Assembly (NCBI RefSeq): GCF_005876835.1
Contig: NZ_PPSW01000034.1
Location: 17,998-81,997 of the forward strand
From: Pseudoalteromonas phenolica
Lineage (GTDB): Bacteria > Pseudomonadota > Gammaproteobacteria > Enterobacterales > Alteromonadaceae
Length of the DNA: 64,000 nucleotides
Reading direction: 5' to 3'
Position numbers and translations under genes: made by a program. Within the stretch, counting starts at the first letter, position 1, and the number at the start of each line of letters is the position of its first letter. Below are positions 14,504 to 23,605 of this stretch, in pieces. The notes beneath the pieces are model-generated. The model ran no database searches. It saw nothing but the letters and a program-made list of their open reading frames with translations, and was not told the origin of the DNA.

Positions 14504-15930
14504 GTCAGTAGAACCCCTTTGTGACTCGTGTTAATGGTTAAGCAGGTATGCGTGCTGGGTAAAGTGAGTGTCTTTTTTTGTGTATGTGTCAGCACCAAAT
14601 AGCTTTTTTTCTGAGTATTAAGTATGTCTGATAGTTCAGCAACTTGCTCAATTAATTGTGCTTTGCCACAACTGTAGAAGCGTGCTGAAAATGGTCGTTT
14701 TTCTATATAAAAAACAGGCACCGAAGGGCAAGGCTTCGCAATCACTTCGAGTAGTTCGATTTCAGAGTACTTACTGTGCCAGCCTTTAATGACAGCTGTG
14801 ATGATTAAACTATATAGTGCTAAACACACTAGACCTATAGTCAAAAACTGCTTATCAGCCGTTGTTTGTAATACGGGTCTATTTGAAACAGCTAGCTGTT
14901 TTTCATGTGAAAACACGATGGCCATCAATAGTGCAAATGCAGGTAAGCCTGGAAGCACGTAGGCAGATAAAATATTACTCGCCAGTGTAAACAACAGCAT
15001 TGGTGCAATGGCCCAAGCAATCAGGTAGCGATTCAGCTCTATTTTGCATAAAGCTTTTAGTTGTTTCGGTGCGGTGAGTAATTTGAAGATTAAGATAAAC
15101 GACCACGGACAAGCGACACCTAGCCAGAATAGCCAGATAGTGCCTTTAGTTTCTAGATGAGCACTGCCATATAAGTCACCTTGCCAACCTGGTTCTAAAA
15201 AGCGTTGAATATGCTCGCCAATAATGAAGTAATTTATAAAGCCCGGCGTCTTTTGCTCAGCAAGTAGATACCATGGCGCAAAAGTTACGATAAAGACGGT
15301 GAGCCCTAACACCCAAGGTAACGATTTGATGGCATTGAGTAGCTGGTTTTGCCAAATAGCCCAAACGAGAAGAGCAATCCCTATGATAACAACGGCAACA
15401 GGACCTTTTATAAGCATACCTAGTCCACATGCGAAGAAGAAAACAAGGCCTGCTAGGCGGCTTTTTTCTGTATAGCAGAGCCAAAAGCTGGTCATGGCTA
15501 AAGTACTTGCAAAAAGGAGTGCCGGATCGGTCATCACCATGCTGGTGGCGACAAAAAAGCCCAGACACGTTACCAAAATAAAACTGCTATATATGGCAAT
15601 AGTCTGACCTAGAATACGTTGGGTAAATGCGAAAAGTAATGCAACTGTTGCCGCGCCCATTAACCAATGTGCAAAGCGCGCGCTCCATTCATTGATACCA
15701 AATATCTCAAAGCTGAGCGCTGTGATCCAAGTATGGGCAGGTGGCTTGCCCCAAAATGGCACATTGATATCAAACCAAGGAGTGATCCAATCTTGGCTTT
15801 GCACCATTAATCTGGCTATCTCTGCATATCTAGCCTCTGTAGTATCGTACAGCGGATAAATGCCTAATGTGAATAATCTAATTAATAGCAGTAGGGCAGT
15901 AATGACCAACAAGCAATGACTAAACCTCAT
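14482..15930 (-). CDS. ArnT-like membrane glycosyltransferase (GT39/GT83 superfamily)
   Basis: This 482-residue polytopic protein is of the dolichyl/undecaprenyl-phosphate-sugar transferase type. The early acidic motif (PLYDTTEARYAEIARLM) matches the catalytic DExRYAE region of ArnT-like enzymes. PFWGKPPAHTW and MTDPALLFASTLAMTSFWL are further family blocks. About ten or more hydrophobic helices are followed by a soluble C-terminal segment. It should transfer a sugar from a polyprenyl-phosphate carrier on the periplasmic side, to lipid A or another envelope acceptor. It overlaps the ArnC-like gene by 11 nt. The sugar and acceptor are not readable from sequence. Confidence 0.82.
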   Translation of the reverse strand: MRFSHCLLVITALLLLIRLFTLGIYPLYDTTEARYAEIARLMVQSQDWITPWFDINVPFWGKPPAHTWITALSFEIFGINEWSARFAHWLMGAATVALLFAFTQRILGQTIAIYSSFILVTCLGFFVATSMVMTDPALLFASTLAMTSFWLCYTEKSRLAGLVFFFACGLGMLIKGPVAVVIIGIALLVWAIWQNQLLNAIKSLPWVLGLTVFIVTFAPWYLLAEQKTPGFINYFIIGEHIQRFLEPGWQGDLYGSAHLETKGTIWLFWLGVACPWSFILIFKLLTAPKQLKALCKIELNRYLIAWAIAPMLLFTLASNILSAYVLPGLPAFALLMAIVFSHEKQLAVSNRPVLQTTADKQFLTIGLVCLALYSLIITAVIKGWHSKYSEIELLEVIAKPCPSVPVFYIEKRPFSARFYSCGKAQLIEQVAELSDILNTQKKSYLVLTHTQKKTLTLPSTHTCLTINTSHKGVLLTCTQKSR

Positions 15931-16978
15931 GGCGATGCTCCGCAGTGTGACAAGGTTTATAGTGCTCTGCCATGACTAAATAGATAGGTCGCTGTTTTGC
16001 TTCGGTAAACAGCCTTGCAATGTATTCTCCTAGAATGCCAATCGCCAGCAATTGCACTCCACCTAAGGCGAGCATAGTAAGCATCATACTCGGGTAACCT
16101 TGAACGACTTCGCCAAATACCAGTGTCTTTATCACCACCCAAGCTGCGAAAATGAAGGCATATAAAGACACTAATGCCCCCATCCAAGTTGCAAAGCGCA
16201 GCGGTTTGACACTAAACGAGGTGATCCCTGACAGAGCAAGCTTGATAAGTTGAAAGTAGTTCCACTTGGTGGTACCAGCTGCGCGTTCTGGGCGTTCAAA
16301 TTCTAAGGTTATTTGTTTAAAACCGGGCCAGCTCATTAAACCTTTCATGTAGCGATTTCGCTCTGGGAGCTGCTTAATAGCCTCAACGACATTACGAGAT
16401 AATAATCTGAAATCTCCGACATCCTCAGCAACTGGGCTGTCAGACACCCAGTTTAGAATGCGATAAAAAGTATGGGCACTGGCCACTTTGAACCAAGACT
16501 CACCTTGACGACTAGCGCGTTTCATATTGACTACGTCGGCACCTTGTTGCCAAGCTTTAATCATTTCAGGGAGCAATTCAGGTGGGTCTTGTAAATCAGC
16601 ATCAAGTAGTACTACCGCATCACCTGTTGCATGTTCAAGGCCTGCTGTAACGGCAGCTTCTTTGCCAAAATTTCGGCTCAGCTGTAAGCAGCGAACATCA
16701 CAGAATTGATGGGTCAGGCTTTGTAGAATTTGCCAAGAGTCGTCATGACTGCCGTCATCGATATACACAAGCTCAAAACGACATTGTTTAATACTCGCGC
16801 TCACCGAGCATACTCTATGGTGAAATGCCTTAAGCACTTCTTGCTCGTTAAATACAGGCACAATGAGGCTGATAACAGGCTTTTTTTGCGACCCTTCTTT
16901 TTGCTGTTCAATGAATACTTCTTTTTGAGATTGTGTATCACTAGAAGGGCTCAGCTTAACCAATGAAAGTGGTGTCAT
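15920..16978 (-). CDS. ArnC/GtrB-like polyprenyl-phosphate glycosyltransferase (GT2)
   Basis: This 352-residue enzyme loads a sugar from a nucleotide donor onto a polyprenyl phosphate on the cytoplasmic side. It has the GT2 fold (SLIVPVFNEQEVL start), the DAD-type metal motif LLDADLQDPPEL, the LSRNFGKEAAVTAGL block, and two C-terminal transmembrane helices typical of ArnC, GtrB and DPM synthases. I start at the ATG at 16978 because GGAG lies 8 nt upstream; an in-frame GTG at 17008 would add ten residues. It heads the operon GT2 - ArnT-like - regulator - kinase - HugZ-like. Confidence 0.87.
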   Translation of the reverse strand: MTPLSLVKLSPSSDTQSQKEVFIEQQKEGSQKKPVISLIVPVFNEQEVLKAFHHRVCSVSASIKQCRFELVYIDDGSHDDSWQILQSLTHQFCDVRCLQLSRNFGKEAAVTAGLEHATGDAVVLLDADLQDPPELLPEMIKAWQQGADVVNMKRASRQGESWFKVASAHTFYRILNWVSDSPVAEDVGDFRLLSRNVVEAIKQLPERNRYMKGLMSWPGFKQITLEFERPERAAGTTKWNYFQLIKLALSGITSFSVKPLRFATWMGALVSLYAFIFAAWVVIKTLVFGEVVQGYPSMMLTMLALGGVQLLAIGILGEYIARLFTEAKQRPIYLVMAEHYKPCHTAEHRHEV

Positions 16979-17020
16979 TTTGACTACTCCGAGTTGTTCA
17001 ATGCGCACAGTTTAAACAGG

Positions 17021-17062
17021 AGAATGTCGAAAAAATGTCGCTCAGTTGTAGACATTTTTTAG
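17021..17062. promoter_or_regulatory. Candidate response-regulator operator between the GT2 operon and gtrA
   Basis: ATGTCG occurs twice in direct repeat 11 bp apart (17024-17029 and 17035-17040), the spacing typical for OmpR/PhoB-family dimers. The second copy is also part of an inverted repeat, AAAAAATGTC/GACATTTTTT (17030-17039 and 17051-17060). The site sits between the two divergent transcription units, fitting control of both by the operon's own regulator. Confidence 0.45.
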
Positions 17063-17113
17063 ACCAGCCTTTTTGTAGTTTTTAACGGTGTTTGTCATTT
17101 TGGAGATAGATGT

Positions 17114-17500
17114 TTGGGTCAGCAGTTTATTAAATTTGCCATGGTGGGGGTCCTCGGTTTTGTCACCGATCTCTTGATTTTTTATCTTCTGGTTTTTATG
17201 AATATAGAGAGTTTGGTTGCACGGGTATGTGCTTTTTGGTGCGCCACAATAGTAACTTGGTTGGGCAATCGTCTTTTTACTTTTGCAGCTTATGATTCAG
17301 ATTGGTTTAAACAACTTATTCGGCATCTATCGGTGAGTCATTTATTTGGTATGGTGAATATCAGTGTGTTTTATTGCCTTAGTTTGATTACGCCACTCTA
17401 TTTGGCTTTTTTGGTGGGCACGGCAATAGCTATGCTTGGGAATTATACTTTTAGCAAGTTTTGGGTATTTTCTGAAAAAGATGAAAAAGCCGCAACCTGA
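17114..17500 (+). CDS. GtrA-family membrane protein (probable polyprenyl-phosphate-sugar flippase)
   Basis: This 128-residue protein has four hydrophobic helices and the GtrA family pattern (FIKFAMVGVLGFVTDLLIFY at the start and GNYTFSKFWVF at the end). GtrA proteins are thought to flip polyprenyl-linked sugars across the inner membrane. It begins at a TTG (17114) with GGAG 8 nt upstream. Divergent from the ArnC-like/ArnT-like operon, it supplies the missing step between cytoplasmic loading and periplasmic transfer, so the three form one pathway. Confidence 0.85.
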   Translation: MGQQFIKFAMVGVLGFVTDLLIFYLLVFMNIESLVARVCAFWCATIVTWLGNRLFTFAAYDSDWFKQLIRHLSVSHLFGMVNISVFYCLSLITPLYLAFLVGTAIAMLGNYTFSKFWVFSEKDEKAAT

Positions 17501-17523
17501 AAGGTCACGGCTTAGCACTCATT

Positions 17524-19746
17524 TTACATGTTGAAGTGACGATTAAAGAAGTTTGTGATCGTCTGATGTAAGTGTGTTTGTACTTTTTTACCACGCAAGC
17601 TGTGCTTAGACCCTGGGTAAGTCATCATTTCAAATGGTTTAGCATCGTCTTGCAGTTGCTTAAATAGCTTAGTTGCATGTGTAAATAATACGTTGTCGTC
17701 GGCCATACCGTGATAGATCATCAGTGGACCTTTTAGGCCATCAGCATACGGGAATACCGCACTCATTTCGTAGCCTTTTGCATTGGTCGCAGGGTGACCT
17801 AAATAACGCTCAGTGTAGTGTGTGTCATACAGTGCCCAATCAGTTACTGGTGCACCAGAAACACCCGCTTGGAAGTAGTCGCCTGCTTTGAACATGGTCA
17901 TAAGCGCCATGTAACCACCGTAACTGTGACCATAGATACCAATTCGGTTTGCATCGACATAATCTAGTGTGCGTAAGAACTCAACGCCACGGATCTGATC
18001 TTGTACTTCAACTTCGCCTAGATACTTGTAGATAGGATCTTCAAACTTTTTACCACGGTTGTACGAACCACGGTTATCTAATTGGAAGATCACATAACCT
18101 TGTTGCGCCATGTATTGGAAATATAAGTTTTTGCTACGCCAGCTATTAGTTACACGTTGTGCGTGTGGACCACCGTAAACGTTAACCATAACAGGGTGCT
18201 TTTTACCTTTTTCCATGTTCGCAGGTTTGAAGATACGGTAGTGCATTAGCTGACCGTCTTCTGCTTTTAGTGTGCCGTACTCTGGCTCAACTAAGTTGCT
18301 TAGGTAAGGTGTCAGTGGATGCTTTTCATCAAGTTTGTTTTCTTCTAACCAAGTGATGAAATCACCGTTCACTTTACGCAAAGCGACAGAGCTTGGTTTG
18401 TTTACTGATGAGCTCTTATCGATAAAGGTTTTAGCATCTTTTGCGACAACTACACGGTGGAAGCTACCAGGTTGAGTGATGCGGGTGATATGACCTTTTT
18501 TGAATAGCGGTACGCTGTAAAGGTGGCTTTCTAAAGGCGTATCTTTACGACCAGAGAAGTAAACAATGCCTTTTTTCTCATCGATAGCCTTGATGCTTTC
18601 AACAATCCAATCACCTTTTGTGATTTGGCGAATAAGTGTGCCATCTGTGCGGTATAAGTAAAGGTGCTTAAAGCCATCACGCTCTGAGGCCCAAACAAAA
18701 TGCTTTTTGTCTTTTAGGAAGCGAAGGTCAAAGTGCAAGTTAATCCACGTATCGCTGGTTTCAGTCAGTGCCACTTTTTGTGTTTTACGTTTGCTGTCGT
18801 AAAAACGTAATTCAAGTTTCTGCTGAGAGCGATTCTGCCATTGGTAAGAGAGTGTTTTATTGTCTTTTAACCACTTAGCGCGGGCAATATAAATATCTTT
18901 GTCTTCGCCAAGGTCAATCCAATCTACTTTTTGGTCGTTTAGCTTTACCACACCCAGTTCAATTTCTACGTTTGGTGTGCCCGTGAACGGGTAACGTTGG
19001 TTGAATAGCTTTACTTCGTCAGCGTAGATTTCATTACGAATGGCTTCTTGTACTGGGCTTTCGTCGATACGGGTGAAAGCAATCTTGCTCTCATCACCAG
19101 ACCACCAGTAACCCGTCATACGGCTCATTTCTTCTTGCGCTACGAACTCAGCCATACCATTTTTAATGGTGCCGCCACCGTCTTTGCTTAATTGAATTTC
19201 TTTACCTGAACTCAACTCTAAGGCATATAGGTTTTGCTCACGAATGAAGGAAACAAAATTGCCTTTTGGCGAGAAACGTGCATCGGTCTCAAACGCTTCA
19301 GTATTAGTTAGCTTACGGCTTTTGCCAGATGCGATTTGGTAGTAGTACAAGTCGCCATTAAGTGGGAAAAGTAATGCTTTACCATCTGCTGACCATTTGT
19401 ATTCTAAAATACCACGACCAAAAATACGCTGACGTTCACGACGCGCTTTTTCTTCGTCAGACAAGGTTTCAGGACCAGAGAAAAGTGCTTGAGAGTCAAC
19501 TAATAGGCGATTTGTGTTGTCTTTTAAGTTGTATTCCCATAAATCATAACGGTTGTAGTCATCCACCTTACCTTGTAGGTAAGTAACACGACTGCCGTCA
19601 GGAGAAAACTTAAGTTGCACAGGGGCTTTACCAGCCAATCCTGGATCATCAAAAATACGCTCAAGGGTTAATGGTTGAGCAACGGCTGTGGTTGCAGCGG
19701 CCATTAACGGTAAGCTTAGCGCCATTGATTTGAATGTAATGCGCAC
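17524..19746 (-). CDS. Dipeptidyl peptidase IV-like serine peptidase (S9B), exported
   Basis: This 740-residue prolyl-oligopeptidase-family enzyme starts with a signal peptide (cleavage after AVAQ near residue 24), so it acts in the periplasm or outside. An eight-bladed beta-propeller (about 35-480) precedes the alpha/beta-hydrolase domain. The catalytic Ser608 is in GHSYGG, the Asp is in MADDNV (683/684) and the His715 is in SKHS. The motif MAEFVAQEEMSRMTGYWWS carries the Glu pair that binds the substrate N-terminus in DPP-IV enzymes. GTG start with AAGGTG 5 nt upstream. It probably releases X-Pro dipeptides from exogenous protein. Confidence 0.92.
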   Translation of the reverse strand: MRITFKSMALSLPLMAAATTAVAQPLTLERIFDDPGLAGKAPVQLKFSPDGSRVTYLQGKVDDYNRYDLWEYNLKDNTNRLLVDSQALFSGPETLSDEEKARRERQRIFGRGILEYKWSADGKALLFPLNGDLYYYQIASGKSRKLTNTEAFETDARFSPKGNFVSFIREQNLYALELSSGKEIQLSKDGGGTIKNGMAEFVAQEEMSRMTGYWWSGDESKIAFTRIDESPVQEAIRNEIYADEVKLFNQRYPFTGTPNVEIELGVVKLNDQKVDWIDLGEDKDIYIARAKWLKDNKTLSYQWQNRSQQKLELRFYDSKRKTQKVALTETSDTWINLHFDLRFLKDKKHFVWASERDGFKHLYLYRTDGTLIRQITKGDWIVESIKAIDEKKGIVYFSGRKDTPLESHLYSVPLFKKGHITRITQPGSFHRVVVAKDAKTFIDKSSSVNKPSSVALRKVNGDFITWLEENKLDEKHPLTPYLSNLVEPEYGTLKAEDGQLMHYRIFKPANMEKGKKHPVMVNVYGGPHAQRVTNSWRSKNLYFQYMAQQGYVIFQLDNRGSYNRGKKFEDPIYKYLGEVEVQDQIRGVEFLRTLDYVDANRIGIYGHSYGGYMALMTMFKAGDYFQAGVSGAPVTDWALYDTHYTERYLGHPATNAKGYEMSAVFPYADGLKGPLMIYHGMADDNVLFTHATKLFKQLQDDAKPFEMMTYPGSKHSLRGKKVQTHLHQTITNFFNRHFNM

Positions 19747-19854
19747 AAAATCACCTTGTTAGTTATTAAAAGTAGAGCGATGGTAACGGCAAGCATGGGC
19801 ATTGGCAATGTATTAGGATAAAGTGAGCTACATAATTGAAAGAGGATTTTTATT

Positions 19855-20244
19855 ATGGCATTTGAATTAGCGCCTGAATTACAACGAGATTGCATTGAAC
19901 TGGCTGATTGGTCACTGTGTAAAGTACTCTTGATGAACGACAGTCAGTACCCTTGGTTTATTCTTGTTCCCCGTGTTGAAGATTGTAGTGAAATCATTGA
20001 GTTAGATGAAGCACTACAAGCTCAGTTTTGGCAAGAGTCGGCACAGCTAAGCCGCACATTACGAGCGGTATTTAGCCCAGATAAGCTCAATGTTGCAGCG
20101 CTAGGTAATATGGTCCCTCAACTTCACGTTCATCATATCGCTCGCTTTACCAATGATGTTGCTTGGCCAAAACCAGTTTGGGGGCTTCATCCAGCTAAGC
20201 CTTATACCGACGAGCAAATTGCTGAACTGAAGAAGGTGTTCTAA
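19855..20244 (+). CDS. HIT-family nucleotide-binding hydrolase
   Basis: This 129-residue histidine-triad protein carries QLHVHHIARF, matching the H-x-H-x-H loop that catalyses nucleotide phosphoryl cleavage. The third position reads Ile-Ala after HVHH, so the triad is slightly shifted from the textbook HφHφHφφ; this form is common in gammaproteobacterial HIT proteins. An AGAGGA ribosome-binding site precedes the ATG. It is followed 30 nt later by an uncharacterised membrane protein gene. The substrate is unknown. Confidence 0.85.
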   Translation: MAFELAPELQRDCIELADWSLCKVLLMNDSQYPWFILVPRVEDCSEIIELDEALQAQFWQESAQLSRTLRAVFSPDKLNVAALGNMVPQLHVHHIARFTNDVAWPKPVWGLHPAKPYTDEQIAELKKVF

Positions 20245-20274
20245 CTTCTAATAAAAGCTATAAGAAGTAAAAGT

Positions 20275-20685
20275 ATGAGTCGTGAATATAAGTATCAAAA
20301 TGAAACCGGGACTAAAATCGGCAAGTGGTATTTAAATCGACTCGACTATTTTGAGTTTTATGGTTTCCCAGGTTTGTGGAAAATAAAAGCGAAGTGCTTA
20401 GTCTACTTAGGCTTGTCAATTTGGCTAATTAAGCTCTTGCCGATTTTCTTTGCGCCAATATTGGTTTGGGTGGCGTATGTATCAGTCCGTACTTTTGTTA
20501 TCTTGATTGAGAAAAAGTGTTGTTATCGTGGTTATTTTCTTTTTCCTAAAAAGATAATCGATTTTTTTAGAGAATACCGAAAAAATGTAGATGTCACTGA
20601 CTTTGATAGTTTGGCGACAGTTGAAAAGGCAGGGCAAGGGTCAAAAATAGCAAAGCAATCTCTGACTCAGAAATTTAAAGGTTAG
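20275..20685 (+). CDS. Uncharacterised membrane protein
   Basis: I do not recognise this 136-residue protein. It has a polar N-terminus, one or two hydrophobic segments (about residues 42-78, including LGLSIWLIKLLPIFFAPILV), then a basic cytoplasmic tail with KKIIDFFREYRKN and a charged C-terminus. It follows the HIT gene in the same direction with a 30-nt gap and may be co-transcribed with it. The codon use looks like its neighbours. Function unknown. Confidence 0.6.
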   Translation: MSREYKYQNETGTKIGKWYLNRLDYFEFYGFPGLWKIKAKCLVYLGLSIWLIKLLPIFFAPILVWVAYVSVRTFVILIEKKCCYRGYFLFPKKIIDFFREYRKNVDVTDFDSLATVEKAGQGSKIAKQSLTQKFKG

Positions 20686-21069
20686 ATAATTTAAGCGTGG
20701 TAGCAGTCAGCCAGTAACGTTCTGCAAGACGTTTTATCTAGTTTGCTATGTTAAAGAGTGACATGTGTGTTGCATCCAAGCTAAGTTAGTAACTACTTTC
20801 ATATAATTATCAACCGCTCTGAGGCGAGTACATAAATTTAAGCTAACTTTAACTAGTTTGATGATTATTCTCAGTTTCTTGATGTGTGAAATTTTTTGTT
20901 GCTGACAGATAAAAGTTGCTAAAGGCTCCTTTATGTGACTATATTTTCCTTAAAGCATAACAATTTATTGATATAGATTTGTAACCTTATACCCAGCTAA
21001 GTAAATAATAAGGGTATAAAAAGACAATACGTTTGCGCGTATCATACGTTACTCGAGGGACTCTAGCTT
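20686..21069. other. Gene-free interval upstream of the HDOD gene
   Basis: I see no gene in these 384 bp. Near the right end there is a short inverted repeat, TTATACCC (20987-20994) and GGGTATAA (21012-21019), resembling the ends of the TA-flanked repeats elsewhere in the window. It may be a repeat remnant or a small hairpin. The HDOD promoter must lie here. Confidence 0.4.
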
Positions 21070-21909
21070 ATGTCTACAGAAAATGCATTATTGACGATCC
21101 TGATAGATAGGATTAATAACGACACTTTGGTGTTACCAACCTTACCTGAAATTGCAGTGAAAGTTAGACAAGCTGCGGATGACCCAGAAGTAAATCTGAT
21201 GCAAATGGCTGATGTGATTTCACAAGATCCTGCACTCGCGGCACGCATGATAAAGGTGGCAAACAGTGCGTTTATGGGGCGCTCTGTAAAAGTAAATACA
21301 TTAAATCAGGCTGTGACACGAATAGGGCTTAGACAAATTAAAAATATAGCAACTGCTATGGCGATGGAGCAGCTGTTTGTTTCTAATAACAAGTTAATTA
21401 AAACCTATATGGACAAAGCCTGGCAGAAAACATTAAAGGTAGCCTGCCAAGCAATTACCTGTATGGACTTTTACCTTCGTGTTAACAAACACACATCACT
21501 GAACAAAGATACGATTACGCTTGCGTCACTTGTGTTCAACATTGGTGTGTTACCCATATTAACCGAAGCTGAGCGCCATCCTGAAGTATTTGCAAATCCG
21601 AGCTTCTTAGCACATGCCATTCAAAAGCTGGCCGGTAAAATTGGAGGCTCTATCATGCGTGAATGGGGTTTCACCGATGAGTTTGTTGAAGTCGCTGAAA
21701 GCTGGTCTAACCCGAATTATAAGCCTGAGCATGTCTGTTATGTCGACTTTATTCGTGTTGGCGCTATTGCTGAAGGTATCTTGCAGGTGTCAGACAAGGC
21801 TGCGTCTTTAAAAATGTACGAAGACAAAAGTGTCATTCGCTCTTTAGAAATGTTCACCAGTGATGAATACCTATCAACACTTGAAGATGTGAAGAGTATG
21901 TTCGCTTAA
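21070..21909 (+). CDS. HDOD domain protein
   Basis: This 279-residue soluble protein is a single HDOD domain (a metal-free relative of HD phosphohydrolases) starting at LPTLPEIAVKVRQAADDPEV. The block DPALAARMIKVANSAFMG follows, then INQAVTRIG-type sequence (LNQAVTRIGLRQIKNIATAMAM). HDOD proteins act in signalling, often with c-di-GMP or chemosensory partners. No such partner is adjacent, so the role is open. A GAGGGA lies upstream of the ATG, and a strong terminator follows. Confidence 0.88.
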   Translation: MSTENALLTILIDRINNDTLVLPTLPEIAVKVRQAADDPEVNLMQMADVISQDPALAARMIKVANSAFMGRSVKVNTLNQAVTRIGLRQIKNIATAMAMEQLFVSNNKLIKTYMDKAWQKTLKVACQAITCMDFYLRVNKHTSLNKDTITLASLVFNIGVLPILTEAERHPEVFANPSFLAHAIQKLAGKIGGSIMREWGFTDEFVEVAESWSNPNYKPEHVCYVDFIRVGAIAEGILQVSDKAASLKMYEDKSVIRSLEMFTSDEYLSTLEDVKSMFA

Positions 21910-21923
21910 TAACAAAATACATT

Positions 21924-21953
21924 AAAAAGCCATTCAATCTTGAATGGCTTTTT
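21924..21953. terminator. Bidirectional intrinsic terminator
   Basis: A 14-bp stem (AAAAAGCCATTCAA at 21924-21937 pairing with 21940-21953) has a 2-nt nominal loop, with A and T runs at the two ends. It separates the convergent HDOD and PepSY genes. Confidence 0.9.
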
Positions 21954-21985
21954 TGTTTTTCTGACGATCATTAAACGCTTAGCTT

Positions 21986-23605
21986 TTAGCTATGAATGAC
22001 TAATTCTTCGTTCGTTGTGTTTGCTGTTTTTTCTGATACATACCAAACACTATTTTTATCACCCTTGTATGCTCTTTTGGCAACTTTATTTGCGCATGCA
22101 TAAAAGAACCAAGCAAAGGGGAGGGCCATCACTTCTAGCATGATTTCAGCAAAGCTATCCGCATGCCAAAGCCCAAGGTTTGGTAGTAAAACCGCTAGCA
22201 AAGAGTTAAGTGGCACAATTAGACACATTATTGCGCTGGCTTTGAGTGTATAAATGGCCGTAACAGAAGGGCCCTTGATAAAAGCGGCTATGACAACGAT
22301 AAAGAAAGTGGAGTAGTACAGCCACAGATAAGCAATATTCACATTTAATGACGTCAAGCTTAGCCATTTTGTGGCAGCAAATGCCAGTGAGATAGCGCAA
22401 ATACAACCTAGTGCGATACCGACCGTTAGTTTAGCCAGAACTAGGCTTGATTTAGATTGCGTCGCTTGTTTTTGTTTTCTGCGTTTTTCAATCCACAGTA
22501 AATTACCGGTATAAAACAACAGTGCGCCGAGTAAGCCCATGACAAAATAAGCCCATTGCCCAAGTGTGCCGCCATAACTGCCGAAGTGCAGAGCAAACAA
22601 GGAAGAGACAATACTTACCCAAATACCTTGATCGCCACCTTTTATACTACTTGCATTGATTTCGAGTGTATAAGGATGCATAAAAATGAAATCGGTCGTA
22701 GGACCACGCATCATTTCTCTAGGGTGTGTAATATTCACTGAAGCGCTCGGGCTGGTGGTATTTAAACGAGATAATGCAATGCGCTCTATTTGATAGCCGG
22801 GGGCATAAACTTGTATCTTGGCTTTGATGTCATCTAGGCTTGGAAGCTCTTTAACATTGTATTGATACTCTGACTTTTGCGGCTCTGGAAATAGCTTTTT
22901 ATCTCCATAGACACCAAACAGCCCACCATACAAAAAGTCATGGAAGGCAAAAACGAACACGGTAAAAGCAATCACAATATGAAAAGGTAAGCTGCTCACG
23001 CCTATTAAATTATGACTATCGAGCCAAAACCGGCTTGCCGACTTGTCTTTTCTCAGTGCAAAGAAGCTTTTTACCAAAGTAGGTAACAAAAAGATTAACC
23101 CTGAAATTAAAGCAATAAAATACAAAAATGAGGCTATGCCAAGAATATAACCACCAAATAAGTGGTGACCTATTTCACCAAAAATACCGCCCGTTTGATG
23201 TAAGTAATCGAGTAAGCCCGACAGGTGATTGACCTGACTGAGTTCTTTATTTATCTCGCCATGCTCATTGAAGCCAGCATGCCAAACTTGTTCATTTACA
23301 TTCACTCCTCGGCCATTACCTTCTTCATACCAAGTGATGGGAGAGTGATTGTCAGAATAGTGAAGGGTAACGGCATTAATGGCTTTTTCTTCGTTCGCAA
23401 GTACATGGTTTAACAGTACTTGATGCTGCCCATCGCTCACTTGAGCAAACTGCTTACTAGGAGGTGTGCTCCATTGATCTATGGTGTCAGTGAACATAAC
23501 CAATGCACCCGCAAAGAAGCCTATAAATAATAACAGCCCGGTTGTTATCCCCGTCCATGTGTGAAGCGTTTGGTATGTTCGAACAATGTCGGCTCTTATT
23601 TTCAT
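21986..23605 (-). CDS. PepSY-associated transmembrane protein (PiuB/FoxB-like, iron-reductase type)
   Basis: This roughly 539-residue polytopic membrane protein has an N-terminal helix typical of the PepSY_TM family (TYQTLHTWTGITTGLLLFIGF), periplasmic loops, His residues placed in helices (GHHLFGGYILG, DSHNLIG, PFHIVIAF, ALHFGSYGG) that could bind heme, and a long C-terminal membrane region. Such proteins reduce iron in imported siderophores or move electrons across the membrane. I start at the ATG at 23605, overlapping the stop of the upstream gene (ATGA) with AAGGAG before it. It is last in a three-gene operon with DUF3325 and DUF3649 proteins. Confidence 0.82.
   Translation of the reverse strand: MKIRADIVRTYQTLHTWTGITTGLLLFIGFFAGALVMFTDTIDQWSTPPSKQFAQVSDGQHQVLLNHVLANEEKAINAVTLHYSDNHSPITWYEEGNGRGVNVNEQVWHAGFNEHGEINKELSQVNHLSGLLDYLHQTGGIFGEIGHHLFGGYILGIASFLYFIALISGLIFLLPTLVKSFFALRKDKSASRFWLDSHNLIGVSSLPFHIVIAFTVFVFAFHDFLYGGLFGVYGDKKLFPEPQKSEYQYNVKELPSLDDIKAKIQVYAPGYQIERIALSRLNTTSPSASVNITHPREMMRGPTTDFIFMHPYTLEINASSIKGGDQGIWVSIVSSLFALHFGSYGGTLGQWAYFVMGLLGALLFYTGNLLWIEKRRKQKQATQSKSSLVLAKLTVGIALGCICAISLAFAATKWLSLTSLNVNIAYLWLYYSTFFIVVIAAFIKGPSVTAIYTLKASAIMCLIVPLNSLLAVLLPNLGLWHADSFAEIMLEVMALPFAWFFYACANKVAKRAYKGDKNSVWYVSEKTANTTNEELVIHS

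Noticed and set aside
17030..17060. The AAAAAATGTC/GACATTTTTT hairpin as a terminator
   Set aside because: It lies between two divergent start codons where no transcript ends, and it lacks a GC-rich stem. An operator reading fits better.
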